DNA from: CAVVYA01 sp963752345
GTDB lineage: Bacteria > Pseudomonadota > Alphaproteobacteria > SMXQ01
Length of the DNA stretch: 64,000 nucleotides
NCBI GenBank assembly: GCA_963752345.1
Contig: CAVVYA010000011.1
Location: 1-64,000, forward strand
Direction: 5' to 3'
Shown in pieces: positions 40,256 through 51,181 of this stretch; position 1 is the first letter of the stretch; the number at the start of each line of letters is the position of its first letter. The notes under the pieces were generated by a model. The model saw nothing but the letters and a program-made list of their open reading frames with translations, made no database searches and was not told the origin of the DNA. A program made the translations under genes and the position numbers.

Positions 40256-41827
40256 ATGCTGCGCGACCTTCGCAACCTCGGCCGCCTGATCGGCATTCTA
40301 TGGACCCTGGCGCGCTTCGACGCGCTGTTCCCGCTCGACTATTTCCGCCTGCCGCCGCTTCTGGCCGGGCCTATCAAGCTGTTCGCGCGCATCGCCCGCC
40401 GGCCGTCGACATTGCGTCGCGGCGAACGGGTCGCGCTGGCGCTGCAGGAAATGGGACCGAGCTTCATCAAATTCGGCCAGTCTCTGGCGACGCGCGCCGA
40501 TCTGGTGGGCGAGGAGATCGCCGCCGATCTCTCGCAATTGCAGGACCGCCTGCCGCCGTTCCCCGCCGTCGAAGCCAAGGCCACCATCGAAGCCGAGCTC
40601 GGCCGGCCGCTGATCGAGATTTTCGCCACCTTCGACGACGAGCCGGTCGCCGCCGCCTCGATCGCCCAGGTCCATTTCGCGACCGTCACGGGCGAGGACG
40701 GCGCTTTGCACGAGGTCGCGGTCAAGGTGCTGCGCCCCGGCATCGAACGGGCGCTGGCGCGCGATCTCGACCTGTTCCTGTGGGCCGCCGAATGGCTGGT
40801 GCGCACGCAACCGTCGTTCCGCCGCCTCAAGCCGGTCGAAGCGGTCGGCACGTTCGCGCGCGTCATCGCCACCGAGATGGACCTGCGCATGGAGGCGGCG
40901 GCCGCGAGCGAATTCGGCGAAAACTTCACCGGCGATCCGACCTTCCATGTGCCGGCGGTGGACTGGCGCCGCACCGCGCGCCGCGTGCTCACGCTGGAGC
41001 GCATCAACGGCATCCGCATCGACGAGCGCGAGACGCTGATCGCCGCCGGTCACGACATCGACGCGGTGCTGGCGCGCGCCGCCTGCGGCTTCTTCAACCA
41101 GGTGTTCCGCGACGGCTTCTTCCATGCCGACCTGCATCCCGGCAATCTGTTCGTCGGCGCGGACGGCTCGGTGCAGGTGGTCGATTTCGGCATCATGGGA
41201 CGGCTCGATCTCGAGACCCGGCGGTTCCTCGGCGAGATGCTGCTCGGCTTTCTTGAAGGCGATTACCGCCGGGTCGCCGATGTGCATTTTCGCGCCGGCT
41301 ACGTGCCGGCGAGCGAATCGCTCGAGGATTTCATGCAGGCCTGCCGCGCCATCGGCGAGCCGATCCTCGGCCTGCCGTTGAACGAGATCTCGATCGGCCG
41401 TCTCCTCGGCCAGCTGTTCCAGGTCACCGAGCGCTTTCATATGGAGACGCAACCGCAGCTCCTGCTGCTGCAGAAGACCATGGTGGTGGCGGAAGGCGTC
41501 GGCCGGCGGCTCAACCCCTCGATCAACATGTGGCAGCTCGCCCGGCCTTTGATCGAGGACTGGGTGATCGCCAATCTCGGCCCCGCGGCGCGCGTGCGCG
41601 AAGGCGTCGAGGACCTGCTACGGGGACTGGAGCGGCTGCCGCGCACGCTGGCGAACCTGGAGCGCGCCACAGCGAATCTGGCGGAGGGCGGTATCCGGCT
41701 GCACCCGGACAGTTTCGCCCGCTTCGACCCTGGCGCCGCGCGCGGTGGCGAGGGTTCGATGGCATGGGCCTTGTGGTCGATCGTGGCGTTGCTCGCGGCG
41801 CTCCTGATCCTGGCTTTTATACCTTAG
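40256..41827 (+). CDS. ubiB: UbiB atypical kinase/ATPase
   Basis: ADCK/UbiB-like protein needed for ubiquinone synthesis, 523 aa. Landmarks: the KxGQ motif in MGPSFIKFGQSLATRADLV, AAASIAQVHFATV (Ala-rich loop in place of the Gly-loop), VAVKVLRPGIERAL with the Lys, DGFFHADLHPGNLFV and VQVVDFGIMGRLD. The C-terminal hydrophobic helices (SMAWALWSIVALLAALLILA) anchor it in the inner membrane. Probably cotranscribed with ubiE. Confidence 0.96.
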   Translation: MLRDLRNLGRLIGILWTLARFDALFPLDYFRLPPLLAGPIKLFARIARRPSTLRRGERVALALQEMGPSFIKFGQSLATRADLVGEEIAADLSQLQDRLPPFPAVEAKATIEAELGRPLIEIFATFDDEPVAAASIAQVHFATVTGEDGALHEVAVKVLRPGIERALARDLDLFLWAAEWLVRTQPSFRRLKPVEAVGTFARVIATEMDLRMEAAAASEFGENFTGDPTFHVPAVDWRRTARRVLTLERINGIRIDERETLIAAGHDIDAVLARAACGFFNQVFRDGFFHADLHPGNLFVGADGSVQVVDFGIMGRLDLETRRFLGEMLLGFLEGDYRRVADVHFRAGYVPASESLEDFMQACRAIGEPILGLPLNEISIGRLLGQLFQVTERFHMETQPQLLLLQKTMVVAEGVGRRLNPSINMWQLARPLIEDWVIANLGPAARVREGVEDLLRGLERLPRTLANLERATANLAEGGIRLHPDSFARFDPGAARGGEGSMAWALWSIVALLAALLILAFIP

Positions 41828-41934
41828 TAACGACTGCGTTTTTTTCGCCCGCGGTTCTGTCCTTGCACGGCGCGGCCGGGATGATTATGTTTAATAACAA
41901 TTTTCCATCGTAGTTTTACCTGGGTATTACCACC

Positions 41935-43150
41935 GTGATTGCGGGTAAACGCATTCTGCTCATCGTGGCGGGCGGCATCGCGGCTTACAAAAGCCTCGAT
42001 CTGATCCGGCGTCTGCGCGAGCGGGGCGCGGCCGTGCGCTGCATCCTGACCACCGCGGGCGCCAAGTTCGTCACGCCGCTGTCGCTCGCCGCGCTGTCGG
42101 GCGACAAGGTCTATGGCGATCTGTTTTCGCTGACCGACGAGAGCGAGATGGGGCATATCCGCCTGTCGCGCGAGGCCGACCTCGTCGTCGTCGCGCCCGC
42201 CACCGCCAATATCCTGGCGCGCATGGCCCAGGGCATCGCCAACGATCTCGCCACCACCGCGCTGCTGGCGACCGACAAGCCTGTCTTGGTCGCGCCGTCG
42301 ATGAACGTGCGCATGTGGGACCATCCCGCGACGCGCGACAATCTGGACATCCTGCGCCGCCGCGGCGTGCGCTTCGTCGGGCCGGGTGCCGGCGATCTCG
42401 CCTGCGGCGAGACCGGCGACGGACGCCTCGCCGAGGTGCTCGATATCGTGGCCGCCGTCGAAGCCTATTTCGGCAGCGCCGCGCCGCTCGCCGGCCGCCG
42501 CGCGCTGATCACCAGCGGCCCGACTTTCGAGGCGATCGATCCGGTGCGCTTCATCGGCAACCGTTCGTCGGGCAAGCAGGGCCATGCCATCGCGCTCGCG
42601 CTGTCGCGCGCTCGGCGCGGAAACGACACTGGTGTCCGGCCCGGTCTCCGAACCCGATCCGCAGGGCGTGCGCGTGGTCCATGTGGAAAGCGCGCAGGAG
42701 ATGCTCGCGGCGTGCCGCGCCGCACTGCCGGCCGATGTCGCGGTATGCGCCGCGGCCGTCGCCGATTGGCGCGTGCGCACGCCGGCCAGCCAGAAGCTCA
42801 AGAAAGACAAGACGAGCGCCAAGAGCGCGCCGCCCACGCTCGACCTGGTCGAGAATCCCGACATCCTCGCGACGCTGAGCGCCGGCAACGACCGGCCGAA
42901 GCTGGTGATCGGCTTTGCCGCGGAAACCGAGACGCTGATCGAGGGCGCGCGCGCCAAGCTCCTGTCCAAGGGCTGCGACTGGATCGTCGCCAACGACGTG
43001 TCGCCGCAGAGCGGCGTCCTCGGCGGCAGCGACAACACCGTCCATCTGGTCAAGCGCGACGGCGTCGAAAGCTGGCCGCGCATGTCCAAGGACGCGGTGG
43101 CCGAGCAACTCGCCCAGCGCATTCGCGACCATCTGCTGGCGGTGGCCTGA
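41935..43150 (+). CDS. coaBC: Phosphopantothenoylcysteine synthetase/decarboxylase (one frame break)
   Basis: Bifunctional CoA biosynthesis enzyme (Dfp), about 405 aa, GTG start at 41935. CoaC flavoprotein half: RILLIVAGGIAAYKSLDLIR, MGHIRLSREADLVVVAPATA, PSMNVRMWDHPATRDNL. CoaB half after a frame break near 42610: AAAVADWRVRTPASQKLKKD, VIGFAAETETLIEGARAK and VANDVSPQSGVLGG. The break sits between domains near SSGKQGHAIALAL and is most likely an error. Stop directly precedes dut. Confidence 0.94.
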
Positions 43151-43630
43151 ATGTCCGCGCCGCTGCGTGTCGCCATTCAACGCCTGCCGCACGGCGCCGA
43201 TCTGCCGCTGCCGGCCTACGCCACCGCCGATGCGGCCGGGCTCGATTTGATGGCCGCCGTCGACGAAGCGCTGCGCATCGAGCCGATGGGCCGCGCCCAG
43301 GTGCCGACCGGCATCGCCATTGCGCTGCCCGCCGGCTTCGAGGCCCAGGTGCGGCCGCGCTCCGGTCTCGCGGCGCGCAACGGCATCACGGTACTCAATG
43401 CGCCCGGCACCGTGGACGCGGACTACCGCGGAGAAATTCAGGTGATCTTGATCAACCTCGGCGCCGAACCCTTCGCGGTGACGCGCGGGTTGCGCATCGC
43501 GCAGCTCGTGGTCGCGCCGGTCAGCCGGATCGCTTGGCGGCAGGAGGGCGAGCTCGACGAGACCGCGCGCGGCAGCGGTGGCTTCGGCTCGACCGGATTG
43601 CATATGGCGGAACAGCGCAAGACGCGGTGA
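43151..43630 (+). CDS. dut: dUTP diphosphatase
   Basis: Trimeric dUTPase, 159 aa, keeping dUTP out of DNA and supplying dUMP. Motifs: ATADAAGLDLMAAVDEAL, QVRPRSGLAARNGITVLNAP, GTVDADYRGEIQVILINLG, RIAQLVVAPVSR and the C-terminal RGSGGFGSTGLH arm. Starts on the base after the coaBC stop. Confidence 0.96.
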   Translation: MSAPLRVAIQRLPHGADLPLPAYATADAAGLDLMAAVDEALRIEPMGRAQVPTGIAIALPAGFEAQVRPRSGLAARNGITVLNAPGTVDADYRGEIQVILINLGAEPFAVTRGLRIAQLVVAPVSRIAWRQEGELDETARGSGGFGSTGLHMAEQRKTR

Positions 43631-43646
43631 AGCGCGGAAACGGGCG

Positions 43647-44102
43647 ATGTTGAAACTATCGAAGAAACTTCTGTTCGCGATCGAGGCGGTACTCGACATC
43701 GCCTATAACTCCGGCAGCCAGCCGGTGCAGAGTCGCGAGATCACGGCGCGCCAGGGGATTCCGCGGCGCTACTTGGAACAGGTGCTGCAGCAATTGGTGC
43801 GGGCCGGCGTGCTGACCGGTGTGCGCGGACCGCGCGGCGGCTATCTGCTGGCGCGCGAACGGCGCCGCATCACGGTCGGCGAGATCACCAAGGTGGTCGC
43901 CGCGCTCGACCCGGCGGAGCCGCTGACCGAATCGGAATCCGCCTCCGAGCTCGGCCGCCAGGTGGTGCGCCCGCTGTGGGCCGAAGTTCAGCAGCGCATG
44001 ATGGAAGAGCTCGAGAAGACGACCATCGAGGATCTGTGCCTCAAGGCCCACGCAACGGGCGTCGAGAGCGAGGCCCGCCAGCGTCTCGATTTTACCATCT
44101 GA
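43647..44102 (+). CDS. Rrf2-family transcriptional regulator, cysteine-type
   Basis: 151-aa winged-helix regulator from ATG 43647: MLKLSKKLLFAIEAVLDIAY, REITARQGIPRRYLEQVLQQ, GVRGPRGGYLLARERRRITV. It lacks the three-Cys Fe-S ligand set of IscR (only one Cys, in EDLCLKAH), so it resembles the CymR-like branch that senses cysteine state. It is directly upstream of cysK in the same direction, supporting control of cysteine synthesis. Confidence 0.88.
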   Translation: MLKLSKKLLFAIEAVLDIAYNSGSQPVQSREITARQGIPRRYLEQVLQQLVRAGVLTGVRGPRGGYLLARERRRITVGEITKVVAALDPAEPLTESESASELGRQVVRPLWAEVQQRMMEELEKTTIEDLCLKAHATGVESEARQRLDFTI

Positions 44103-44158
44103 GTTTCCGCGGCCGATGCGGCGCACCGGCGACGTTCGATTGAAAGAGGACAAGTTCC

Positions 44159-45187
<1,029 letters not shown>

Positions 45188-45625
45188 GCGCGCGCTCTAA
45201 AGAGAAAACCCGCTCTGCAGTCCAGGCCCCCGGCGTTTGCGCGGCCGCGCGCCATAAACCGTCATGGCCCGGCGTCGTGCGTAGTCACGCATTCGCGTGA
45301 CACCGGGCCGTCTCTTGCGGGTTGGGCATTGCGCGGCCACGATAAAGACCGTCATGCCGGATTTGATCCGGCATCCATCGAACAGGGCTGGCGCTCGAGC
45401 GCTGGCAAGCACCCATGGACCCCCGGATCACGTCCGGGGTGACGATTTTGCTGATGCCTCGTAGGACACTGGCTTGAGATGGCCCGGTCGAGCCGGTCGA
45501 GCCGGGCCATGACGAGAGTGGGGTAAAGGCCAAACCTCGGGTCGTGCCCCTCTCCCTCCATGGTCAGACTGACGCGCGCAACCCTGGGGGTGAATACCAC
45601 CCCGCCCGGGTGCTAGACTGATCCC
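45188..45625. repeat. Intergenic region with REP-like palindromes
   Basis: Stretch of 438 bases without a gene. It holds several perfect hairpins: gtcacgc at 45284-45290 with 45295-45301; atgccggat at 45354-45362 with 45366-45374; palindrome gcgctcgagcgc at 45391-45402; ccccgga at 45421-45427 with 45433-45439; atggcccgg at 45479-45487 with 45502-45510. The 45354-45439 block (GGATTTGATCC core, then CCCGGATCACGTCCGGG) is a repeat type widespread in alphaproteobacterial intergenic DNA. Confidence 0.7.
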
Positions 45626-46471
45626 ATGAGCAAACCACCCGCCCAGAGGGATTTCACCGACGAGCAGCTGTCGCGCTATGCGCGCCATATCGTGCTGCCC
45701 GAGCTCGGCGGCGTCGGTCAGGCGAAGCTGATGGATGCCAGCGTGCTGGTGATCGGCGCGGGCGGGCTCGGCTCGCCGCTCCTGCTCTATCTCGCGGCGG
45801 CCGGCGTCGGGCGCATCGGGGTGGTCGACGACGACGTGGTCGACCTGTCCAACCTGCAGCGCCAGGTGATGCACGACACGGCGCGCGTCGGCGATCCCAA
45901 GGTGGAGAGCGCGCGCGACGCCATTGCGCGCGTCAATCCGGAGGTCAGGCTGGAGCCGCACCGCGCGCGCTTCACCGCCGCCAACGCCCTTTCGCTGATC
46001 GCCGGTTACGATCTGGTGGCCGACGGCAGCGACAATTTCGCCACCCGCTTCCTGGTCAACGACGCCTGCCATCTGGCGAAGAAGCCGCTGGTGTCGGGCG
46101 CCATCCTGCGCTTCGAAGGACAGCTCTCCACCTTCAAGAGCGGCGTGTCGGGCGTGAAGGATGCGCCGTGCTACCGCTGCATCTTCCCCGAGGCGCCGCC
46201 CGCCGGCCTGATTCCGACGTGCGCCGAAGGCGGCGTGCTCGGCGCGGTCGCCGGCGCGATCGGCTCGCTGCAGGCGACCGAAGTGATCAAAGAGCTGGCG
46301 CGGATCGGCGACAGCCTGTCGGGCTGGCTGCTGATCTACGACGCGCTGTCGACCACGTTCCGCAAGGTGCGCGTCAAGCGCGACCCGGCCTGCGCGCTGT
46401 GCGGCGACGCGCCGACCATCCACGACCTTTCCGCCCACGCCAATAGCCAGGGACCGATCTGTGTCGGCTGA
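45626..46471 (+). CDS. moeB: MoeB/ThiF-family adenylyltransferase
   Basis: E1-like enzyme that adenylates the C-terminus of a small sulfur-carrier protein (MoaD or ThiS), 281 aa. DEQLSRYARHIVLPELGGVG and VLVIGAGGLGSPLLLYLAAA (nucleotide loop), LSNLQRQVMHDTARVGDPKV with the Arg finger, and two CxxC zinc pairs (CYRC; CALC). No rhodanese domain is attached. No moaD or thiS beside it. Overlaps the following DsrE gene. Confidence 0.88.
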   Translation: MSKPPAQRDFTDEQLSRYARHIVLPELGGVGQAKLMDASVLVIGAGGLGSPLLLYLAAAGVGRIGVVDDDVVDLSNLQRQVMHDTARVGDPKVESARDAIARVNPEVRLEPHRARFTAANALSLIAGYDLVADGSDNFATRFLVNDACHLAKKPLVSGAILRFEGQLSTFKSGVSGVKDAPCYRCIFPEAPPAGLIPTCAEGGVLGAVAGAIGSLQATEVIKELARIGDSLSGWLLIYDALSTTFRKVRVKRDPACALCGDAPTIHDLSAHANSQGPICVG

Positions 46472-46934
46472 CCAGCCAGCAACGGGCAAGGCGAACGGCG
46501 CGAGCCATCCGCCCGACAAGCTCAGCATCATCGTCTATTCCGGCGATTATGGCCGTGTGCACTATGCGCTGGCCATGGCGAGCGCGGCGGCGGCGATCAA
46601 CCGGCCGGTGACCCTGTTCTTCACCATGGGCGCGATCCGCGCGCTGACCAAGCCGGCCAAAGGCGGCTGGGGCGCCCTGCCGGTGACCGACGACACGGGG
46701 CACGGCACCGGCGCCAGCCAGGACGCGGCGATGGCGGAAAAGGGCTTGGCGAGCTTCGAAGAACTGCTCGCCGCCTGCGTCACCTTCAAGGTCACCATCA
46801 TGGTCTGCGAAATGGGCCTGCGCGCCGTCGATCTGACCATGATGGATCTGCGCGAGGACGTGCCGTATCGCGAGGGCGGCATCGTCACCTTCCTGGCCGA
46901 TGCGTCCGCCACCGGCGCCACCCTCTTCGTGTGA
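46461..46934 (+). CDS. DsrE-family sulfur-relay-like protein
   Basis: 157-aa DsrE/DsrF-fold protein, GTG start 46461 overlapping the moeB end. KLSIIVYSGDYGRVHYALAM, AAAINRPVTLFFTMGAIRAL and VTIMVCEMGLRAVDLTMMDL carry the family pattern, with Cys in the IMVCEMG strand as candidate sulfur carrier. A polar N-terminal extension of 20 residues. Coupling to a sulfur-activating enzyme suggests sulfur transfer. Confidence 0.8.
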   Translation: MSADQPATGKANGASHPPDKLSIIVYSGDYGRVHYALAMASAAAAINRPVTLFFTMGAIRALTKPAKGGWGALPVTDDTGHGTGASQDAAMAEKGLASFEELLAACVTFKVTIMVCEMGLRAVDLTMMDLREDVPYREGGIVTFLADASATGATLFV

Positions 46935-46944
46935 GCCCGCCCGC

Positions 46945-47494
46945 ATGATCACCATCCGCACCGCCAGCGCAACCGATTGCGACAAGGTCGGCGCCCTGCA
47001 GGTCAAGGCCTGGCTCGAAACCTATCGCGGGCTGGTGCCCGATTCGGTGCTCGACACGCTGTCGACCGTCGAGCAGGCGACGACCTGGCGCCGCGTGCTC
47101 GACCGCGAACCGCCGGTCGCCATGGTGGTCGCCGAGGCGGCGAACGGCATCCTGGTCGGCTTCGCGGCGGGCGGCCAGCGGCGCGGCAAGCGGCTGACCC
47201 AGGACAGCGAGATCTATGCCATCTATGTGCTCGGCTCGGCCCAGCGCCAGGGGCTCGGCCGCGCGCTGATGGCCGGCGTGGCGCGCCAGCTTCATGCCCA
47301 GGGCGGCCAATCGCTCTGTCTCTGGGTGCTGCGCGAGAATATCGTGGCGCGGCAGTTCTACGAACGCCTGGGCGGCATCGAGGTCGGCGAGAAGATCGAA
47401 TCCATGGGCGGCGTGAAGCTGCAGCGAGGTCGCCTATGGCTGGGACGATCTGGCGGAATTTCTCGTGCAATTCGATGATCCGGTGGCGCCGTGA
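46945..47494 (+). CDS. GNAT acetyltransferase (one frame break)
   Basis: Predicted N-acetyltransferase of about 182 aa: MITIRTASATDCDKVGALQV, acetyl-CoA motif QRQGLGRALMAGVARQL, and VLRENIVARQFYERLGGIEV. A frame break near 47425 hides the normal end VAYGWDDLAEFLVQFDDPVA with stop at 47492-47494. Target unknown. Confidence 0.85.
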
Positions 47495-47555
47495 TCCGAC
47501 ATACGCGCTCGTCGCACTTGACGCCACCCGCCCGGACTTCCCTTAATACCGCCGC

Positions 47556-48205
47556 ATGACAATCCCCGCTCGATCTCCCATCCGTTGCCCGCTCCTCGCT
47601 GTGCTCGCGGCCCCGCTCGTCGCTGCGCTCGCCGCCCTGCTGGTGCTGGTCGCCGCACCCCTGCCGCTGGCCGGAAGCCGCGTGGCCCGGCCCAGGCCCA
47701 GGGCATGCCGAGCGAGATCGATCCGGAATCGGGCAAGCGCGCCGACGAGGCGGGCATCGAAAGCGACGACCGCGGCGCCCCCGCCGGGCGCACCAACCTG
47801 CCGCTGCCGCGCTTCGCCAGCCTGCGCGCCTCCCAGGTCAACGTGCGCACCGGGCCGGGCGTGCGCTATCCGATCGACTGGGTGTTCCAGCGCCGCAACA
47901 TGCCGGTCGAGATCACCGCCGAATTCGAAAACTGGCGCAAGATCCGCGACGACCAGGGCACCGAAGGCTGGGTCCACCGCCAGATGCTGTCGGGTAAGCG
48001 CAGCCTCGTGGTCACCGCCAAGGAGCTCGTGCTGCGCCGCCAGGCCGACGCGGGTTCGCCCGCTGTGGCGCGGCTCGGCACCGGCGTCGTCGCCCAGGTC
48101 ACGGAATGCAACGGCGAGTGGTGCCGCGTCGAAGCCTCGGGCTTCCGCGGCTGGCTGCCGCGCGCCGGCACCTGGGGCACCAAGCCCGGCGAACGGATCA
48201 AGTAG
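47556..48205 (+). CDS. Secreted SH3-domain protein (one frame break)
   Basis: About 215-aa periplasmic protein. Long Leu/Ala signal sequence starting MTIPARSPIRCPLL, then after a break near 47690 two bacterial SH3 domains: RASQVNVRTGPGVRYPIDWV with WRKIRDDQGTEGWVHRQMLS, and ELVLRRQADAGSPAVARLG with ECNGEWCRVEASGFRGWLPR. Family members bind cell wall peptides or regulate wall enzymes. Function not assigned. Confidence 0.82.
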
Positions 48206-48208
48206 CGA

Positions 48209-48825
48209 TCAGAGGTAAAGCGTCGCCACGGACGCGACGGTCATCAGCGCCAGCGTCCAGCGGACGATGCTGGCGGCGGGCTCGCGCGCGGCGATGCCCT
48301 GCACGGCGGCGCCGAAGCCGGCCCAGGTGGTGACGCTCAGCACATTCACCACGGCGGCGACGCCGACGATCAGCGCGATGTTCGTCGCCATGCTCGCGCC
48401 GGGAATCGAATAGGCGGCGAACACGGTGATCGCCATGATCACGCCCTTCGGATTGACGAACTGAAACAGGAACGCCTCGAAGAAGCGGATCGGCCGATCC
48501 TTGCCGTCATCCGGCCGCGCGCCGGATTCGTTTTTTCCCAGCACGGCCCAGCCGCGGAAGATGCGCCAGGCGAGATAGAGCACATAGACCGTACCGGCGA
48601 CGCGCAGGACATCCTGCAGCACGGGATAGGCCTCGAACACCGTGCCCAGCCCCAAGCCGACAAGATCAGCAGCGCGGAATAGCCCATATGGATGCCGACC
48701 ATCTGCGGGATGGTGGCGCGGAAGCCGAAGCGGATGCCCGACGCGGCGAGCAGCAGATTGTTCGGCCCCGGCGTCATCGACGCGGCGAGTGTGAAGCCGA
48801 AGAGAGGGAGGATGTACTGCAGCAT
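48209..48825 (-). CDS. LysE/RhtB-family exporter (one frame break)
   Basis: About 205-aa inner-membrane exporter of amino-acid-like compounds. Starts MLQYILPLFGFTLAASMTPG with the family motif MTPGPNNLLLAASG, then after a break near 48655 FEAYPVLQDVLRVAGTVYVL, YLAWRIFRGWAVLG, FQFVNPKGVIMAITVFAAYS. Six hydrophobic helices. Downstream of the DUF3501 operon, separated by a repeat, so probably independent. Confidence 0.85.
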
Positions 48826-48893
48826 GCGGCAAGCAGGATGGCGGGGCCGCGCGGCGTTGTCCAATGCTTCGCCCACCAGCGCATGAGCCAATT

Positions 48894-48983
48894 CCCTCCC
48901 CCCTTGTGGGGGAGGGTCAGTGGGGGGATTCCAAAAGCGAGGCGCTGCTCACCCCCACCCATCCTCCCCCATCGAGGGGGAGG
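48894..48983. repeat. REP-like hairpin pair, copy 1
   Basis: Two hairpins: cccTccccc-type arm 48894-48903 with gggggaggg 48908-48916, and cctccccc at 48963-48970 with gggggagg 48976-48983. Between them is a CACCCCCACCC box. The same arrangement recurs at 54.8-54.9 kb. Confidence 0.75.
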
Positions 48984-49006
48984 TGAAGTGGAGCGTGGCC
49001 GCTCTG

Positions 49007-49606
49007 TTAATCCAGGTCCGTCGCCAGGGCGGCGCGCACGGTTTCCGGGATCAGCGCCATGTGGGCGTAGTTCTGGTGCGCGATGGCGAGGATCGCCTTG
49101 GCGCCCGGCTGTTTGAAGGCCGCGGCCTGCTTCGGCGTCAGCGGGAAATGCAGGAAGTGCACGGCCGAGGTCTTGCCGTCCTCGGTGGTGCGGTCCTGGT
49201 CGCCGTCGAGGTCGGCCTTGATCTCCTCGCCGTCGATGGACAGCGTGATGGTCTCCTCGGCATGGCCGAGGCGGGCGAGTTCGCGGGCGCGGCGGTCCTT
49301 GTCCTCGATCTCGAACATCAGGGTGGCGACCAGCTCGCTGCCGTTGGGCACCAGCGCGTTGTAGGCCTCGAGTTCGCCGGCGATCTGCTCCTCGCCGCCG
49401 CGCTCGATGAAGAGCATCTCGTGCACCTGGTGCAGCATGGTGTCGAAGCTCTCGAAATAGAAGCAGGCGAAGGGCCCGACCTCGACCCGCCGGCGCTTCT
49501 TGAGCTCCGCCATCTGGGCGCGCCGGTCGCGCCGCAGCTTGCCGTAGTCGGCCATCGGCATGATGTCGTCGCGGGTGATCAGGTGGCGGTTGGCGGTGTG
49601 TTGCAT
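49007..49606 (-). CDS. DUF3501 family protein
   Basis: About 199 aa from ATG 49606 (MQHTANRHLITRDDIMPMAD). Conserved features: YGKLRRDRRAQMAELKKRRR, VGPFACFYFESFDTMLHQVH with EMLFIERGG, and FLHFPLTPKQAAAFKQPGA. No known catalytic motif. Family usually accompanies rubrerythrin and a CCG-domain Fe-S protein, as here; function unknown. Confidence 0.88.
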   Translation of the reverse strand: MQHTANRHLITRDDIMPMADYGKLRRDRRAQMAELKKRRRVEVGPFACFYFESFDTMLHQVHEMLFIERGGEEQIAGELEAYNALVPNGSELVATLMFEIEDKDRRARELARLGHAEETITLSIDGEEIKADLDGDQDRTTEDGKTSAVHFLHFPLTPKQAAAFKQPGAKAILAIAHQNYAHMALIPETVRAALATDLD

Positions 49607-49648
49607 TTCGGTCTCCGGTCGCATCGCGGAACGCGGCTGTCTCCGTCC

Positions 49649-51007
49649 TCAAGGAGTCTTCGAGGTCTTCAATCCGTAAGCCTTGGCGAAGATCTCGATC
49701 GGATGGCTTGAATGATCGACCTTCACCCCATCGCCGCCGATCTTCCGCGCGCCCTGCACCACATGCTTGCCGGCGAGCGGGCATTCCGAGGCGATATAGG
49801 CCTTGCCCTGCTCGGCCGCGGCGCGCGCCACCGGCTTGCCGACCTTGAGCGCGACCTCGAAGTTCTCCTTGCGGATGCCCCACGAGCCGCCATGACCCGA
49901 GCAGCGCTCGATCACGTTGACGTCGGCCTCGGGAATCAGGCGCAGCATCTCGGCCGCCTTGTTGCCCATGTTCTGGGCGCGCGAGTGGCAGGCGAGATGC
50001 AGCGTGATGCCGCCGTCGACGGTTGCGATGCCGGGCGCCAGGCCTTCCTTCTTTGCAATATCGACGACGTATTCGCTGATGTCCCAGGTCGACTTTGGCG
50101 AGGCGCTGGACGTCCGCGTCGTCGGGCACGATCAGCGGCCATTCGAATTTCATCATCAGGGCGCAGGACGGCGTCAGCGCCAGGATGTCGTAGCCCTTGT
50201 CGATCCACGGCTTGAATTCGCCGGCGATCCGCTTGGCGGTCTCCGCCACGCGGGCGAGATCGCCGTTCTCGAGCTGCGGCATGCCGCAGCAGCCGGGATA
50301 GACCACCTCGGTTTCGACGCCGTTCTTGCGCCAGCACGGCGAGCGCGGCTTCGCCGATGGTCGGGTTGTTGTAGTTGACGAAGCAGGTGGCGAAGACCGC
50401 CGCCTTGCGCGCATTCGCCGGCGCCGCGACGTCGCGCGCCGGCTTGCCGCTTTTCGCGCGCGCGGTGAAGGTCTTGCCGTGGAATTTCGGCAGCTCCGCC
50501 TCGCGATGCACGCCGGCGGCCGCTTCGAGGATCGGGCGCGTGAGCGCGTTCGCCTTGTCCGACGCCCAGTTGGCGATCGGCGCCACGGCGCCGGCGAGCT
50601 TGCCGTTGCGGTCGGTCTCGGTGAGCTGCGTCACCGTGAACGGCACCTTGCCGTTCTTCTGCTCGATGGCGCGGCGGCGCAACATGAGATGCGGAAAATC
50701 GAGATTGAATTCATGCGGCGGCACGTAGGGGCACTTGGTCATGAAGCACATGTCGCACAGCGTGCAGGCCTGCTCGACCTTGCCGAATTCGCTGCTCGGC
50801 ACCTCGTCGAGCTCGCCGGTGCTGGTCGCATCGATCATGTCGAACAGACGCGGGAAACTGTCGCACAGATTGAAGCAGCGGCGGCAGCCATGACAGATGT
50901 CGAAGACGCGGCGTTCTTCCGCTTCGAGCTTCGCGAGATCGTAGAAATCCGGATTGGTCCAGTCGAGCGCGTGGCGCGTCGGCGCTTCCGAGGCTGCCTT
51001 CTCTCAT
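49649..51007 (-). CDS. CCG-domain Fe-S oxidoreductase, GlpC/HdrD-like (frame-broken)
   Basis: About 450-aa protein with two [4Fe-4S] motifs near the N-terminus (CHGCRRCFNLC and CTLCDMCFMTKCPY) and two C-terminal CCG domains (VVYPGCCGMPQLENGDL; HLACHSRAQNMG and ERCSGHGGSWGIRKENF). This is the GlpC/heterodisulfide-reductase-D architecture, suggesting electron transfer from a quinone or other donor. Frame breaks near 50095, 50335 and 50985 must be repaired; start ATG 51007 then gives MREGSLGSADAP followed by the Fe-S part. Between rubrerythrin and DUF3501. Confidence 0.85.
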
Positions 51008-51181
51008 CGTCTATCCGTTCCCGAGTTGCCCCGAGTTACCCCCGGCCTCGGCGCGCGCGGCGCGAGGCGATTGCTGTGTCGTGCGGCCGTCAGGCCATGA
51101 ATCGAAAGCCACGGGACCGAAGCCGGCCGCGCAAAGCGCGAGACGGCCCCGATCTCGTTTTCCGTGGCCTGACAGTGGCGA

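Noticed and set aside
48841..49006. CRISPR array from the repeated CCCTCCCC stretches
   Set aside because: Only palindromic pairs at two places, without regularly spaced direct repeats and unique spacers.
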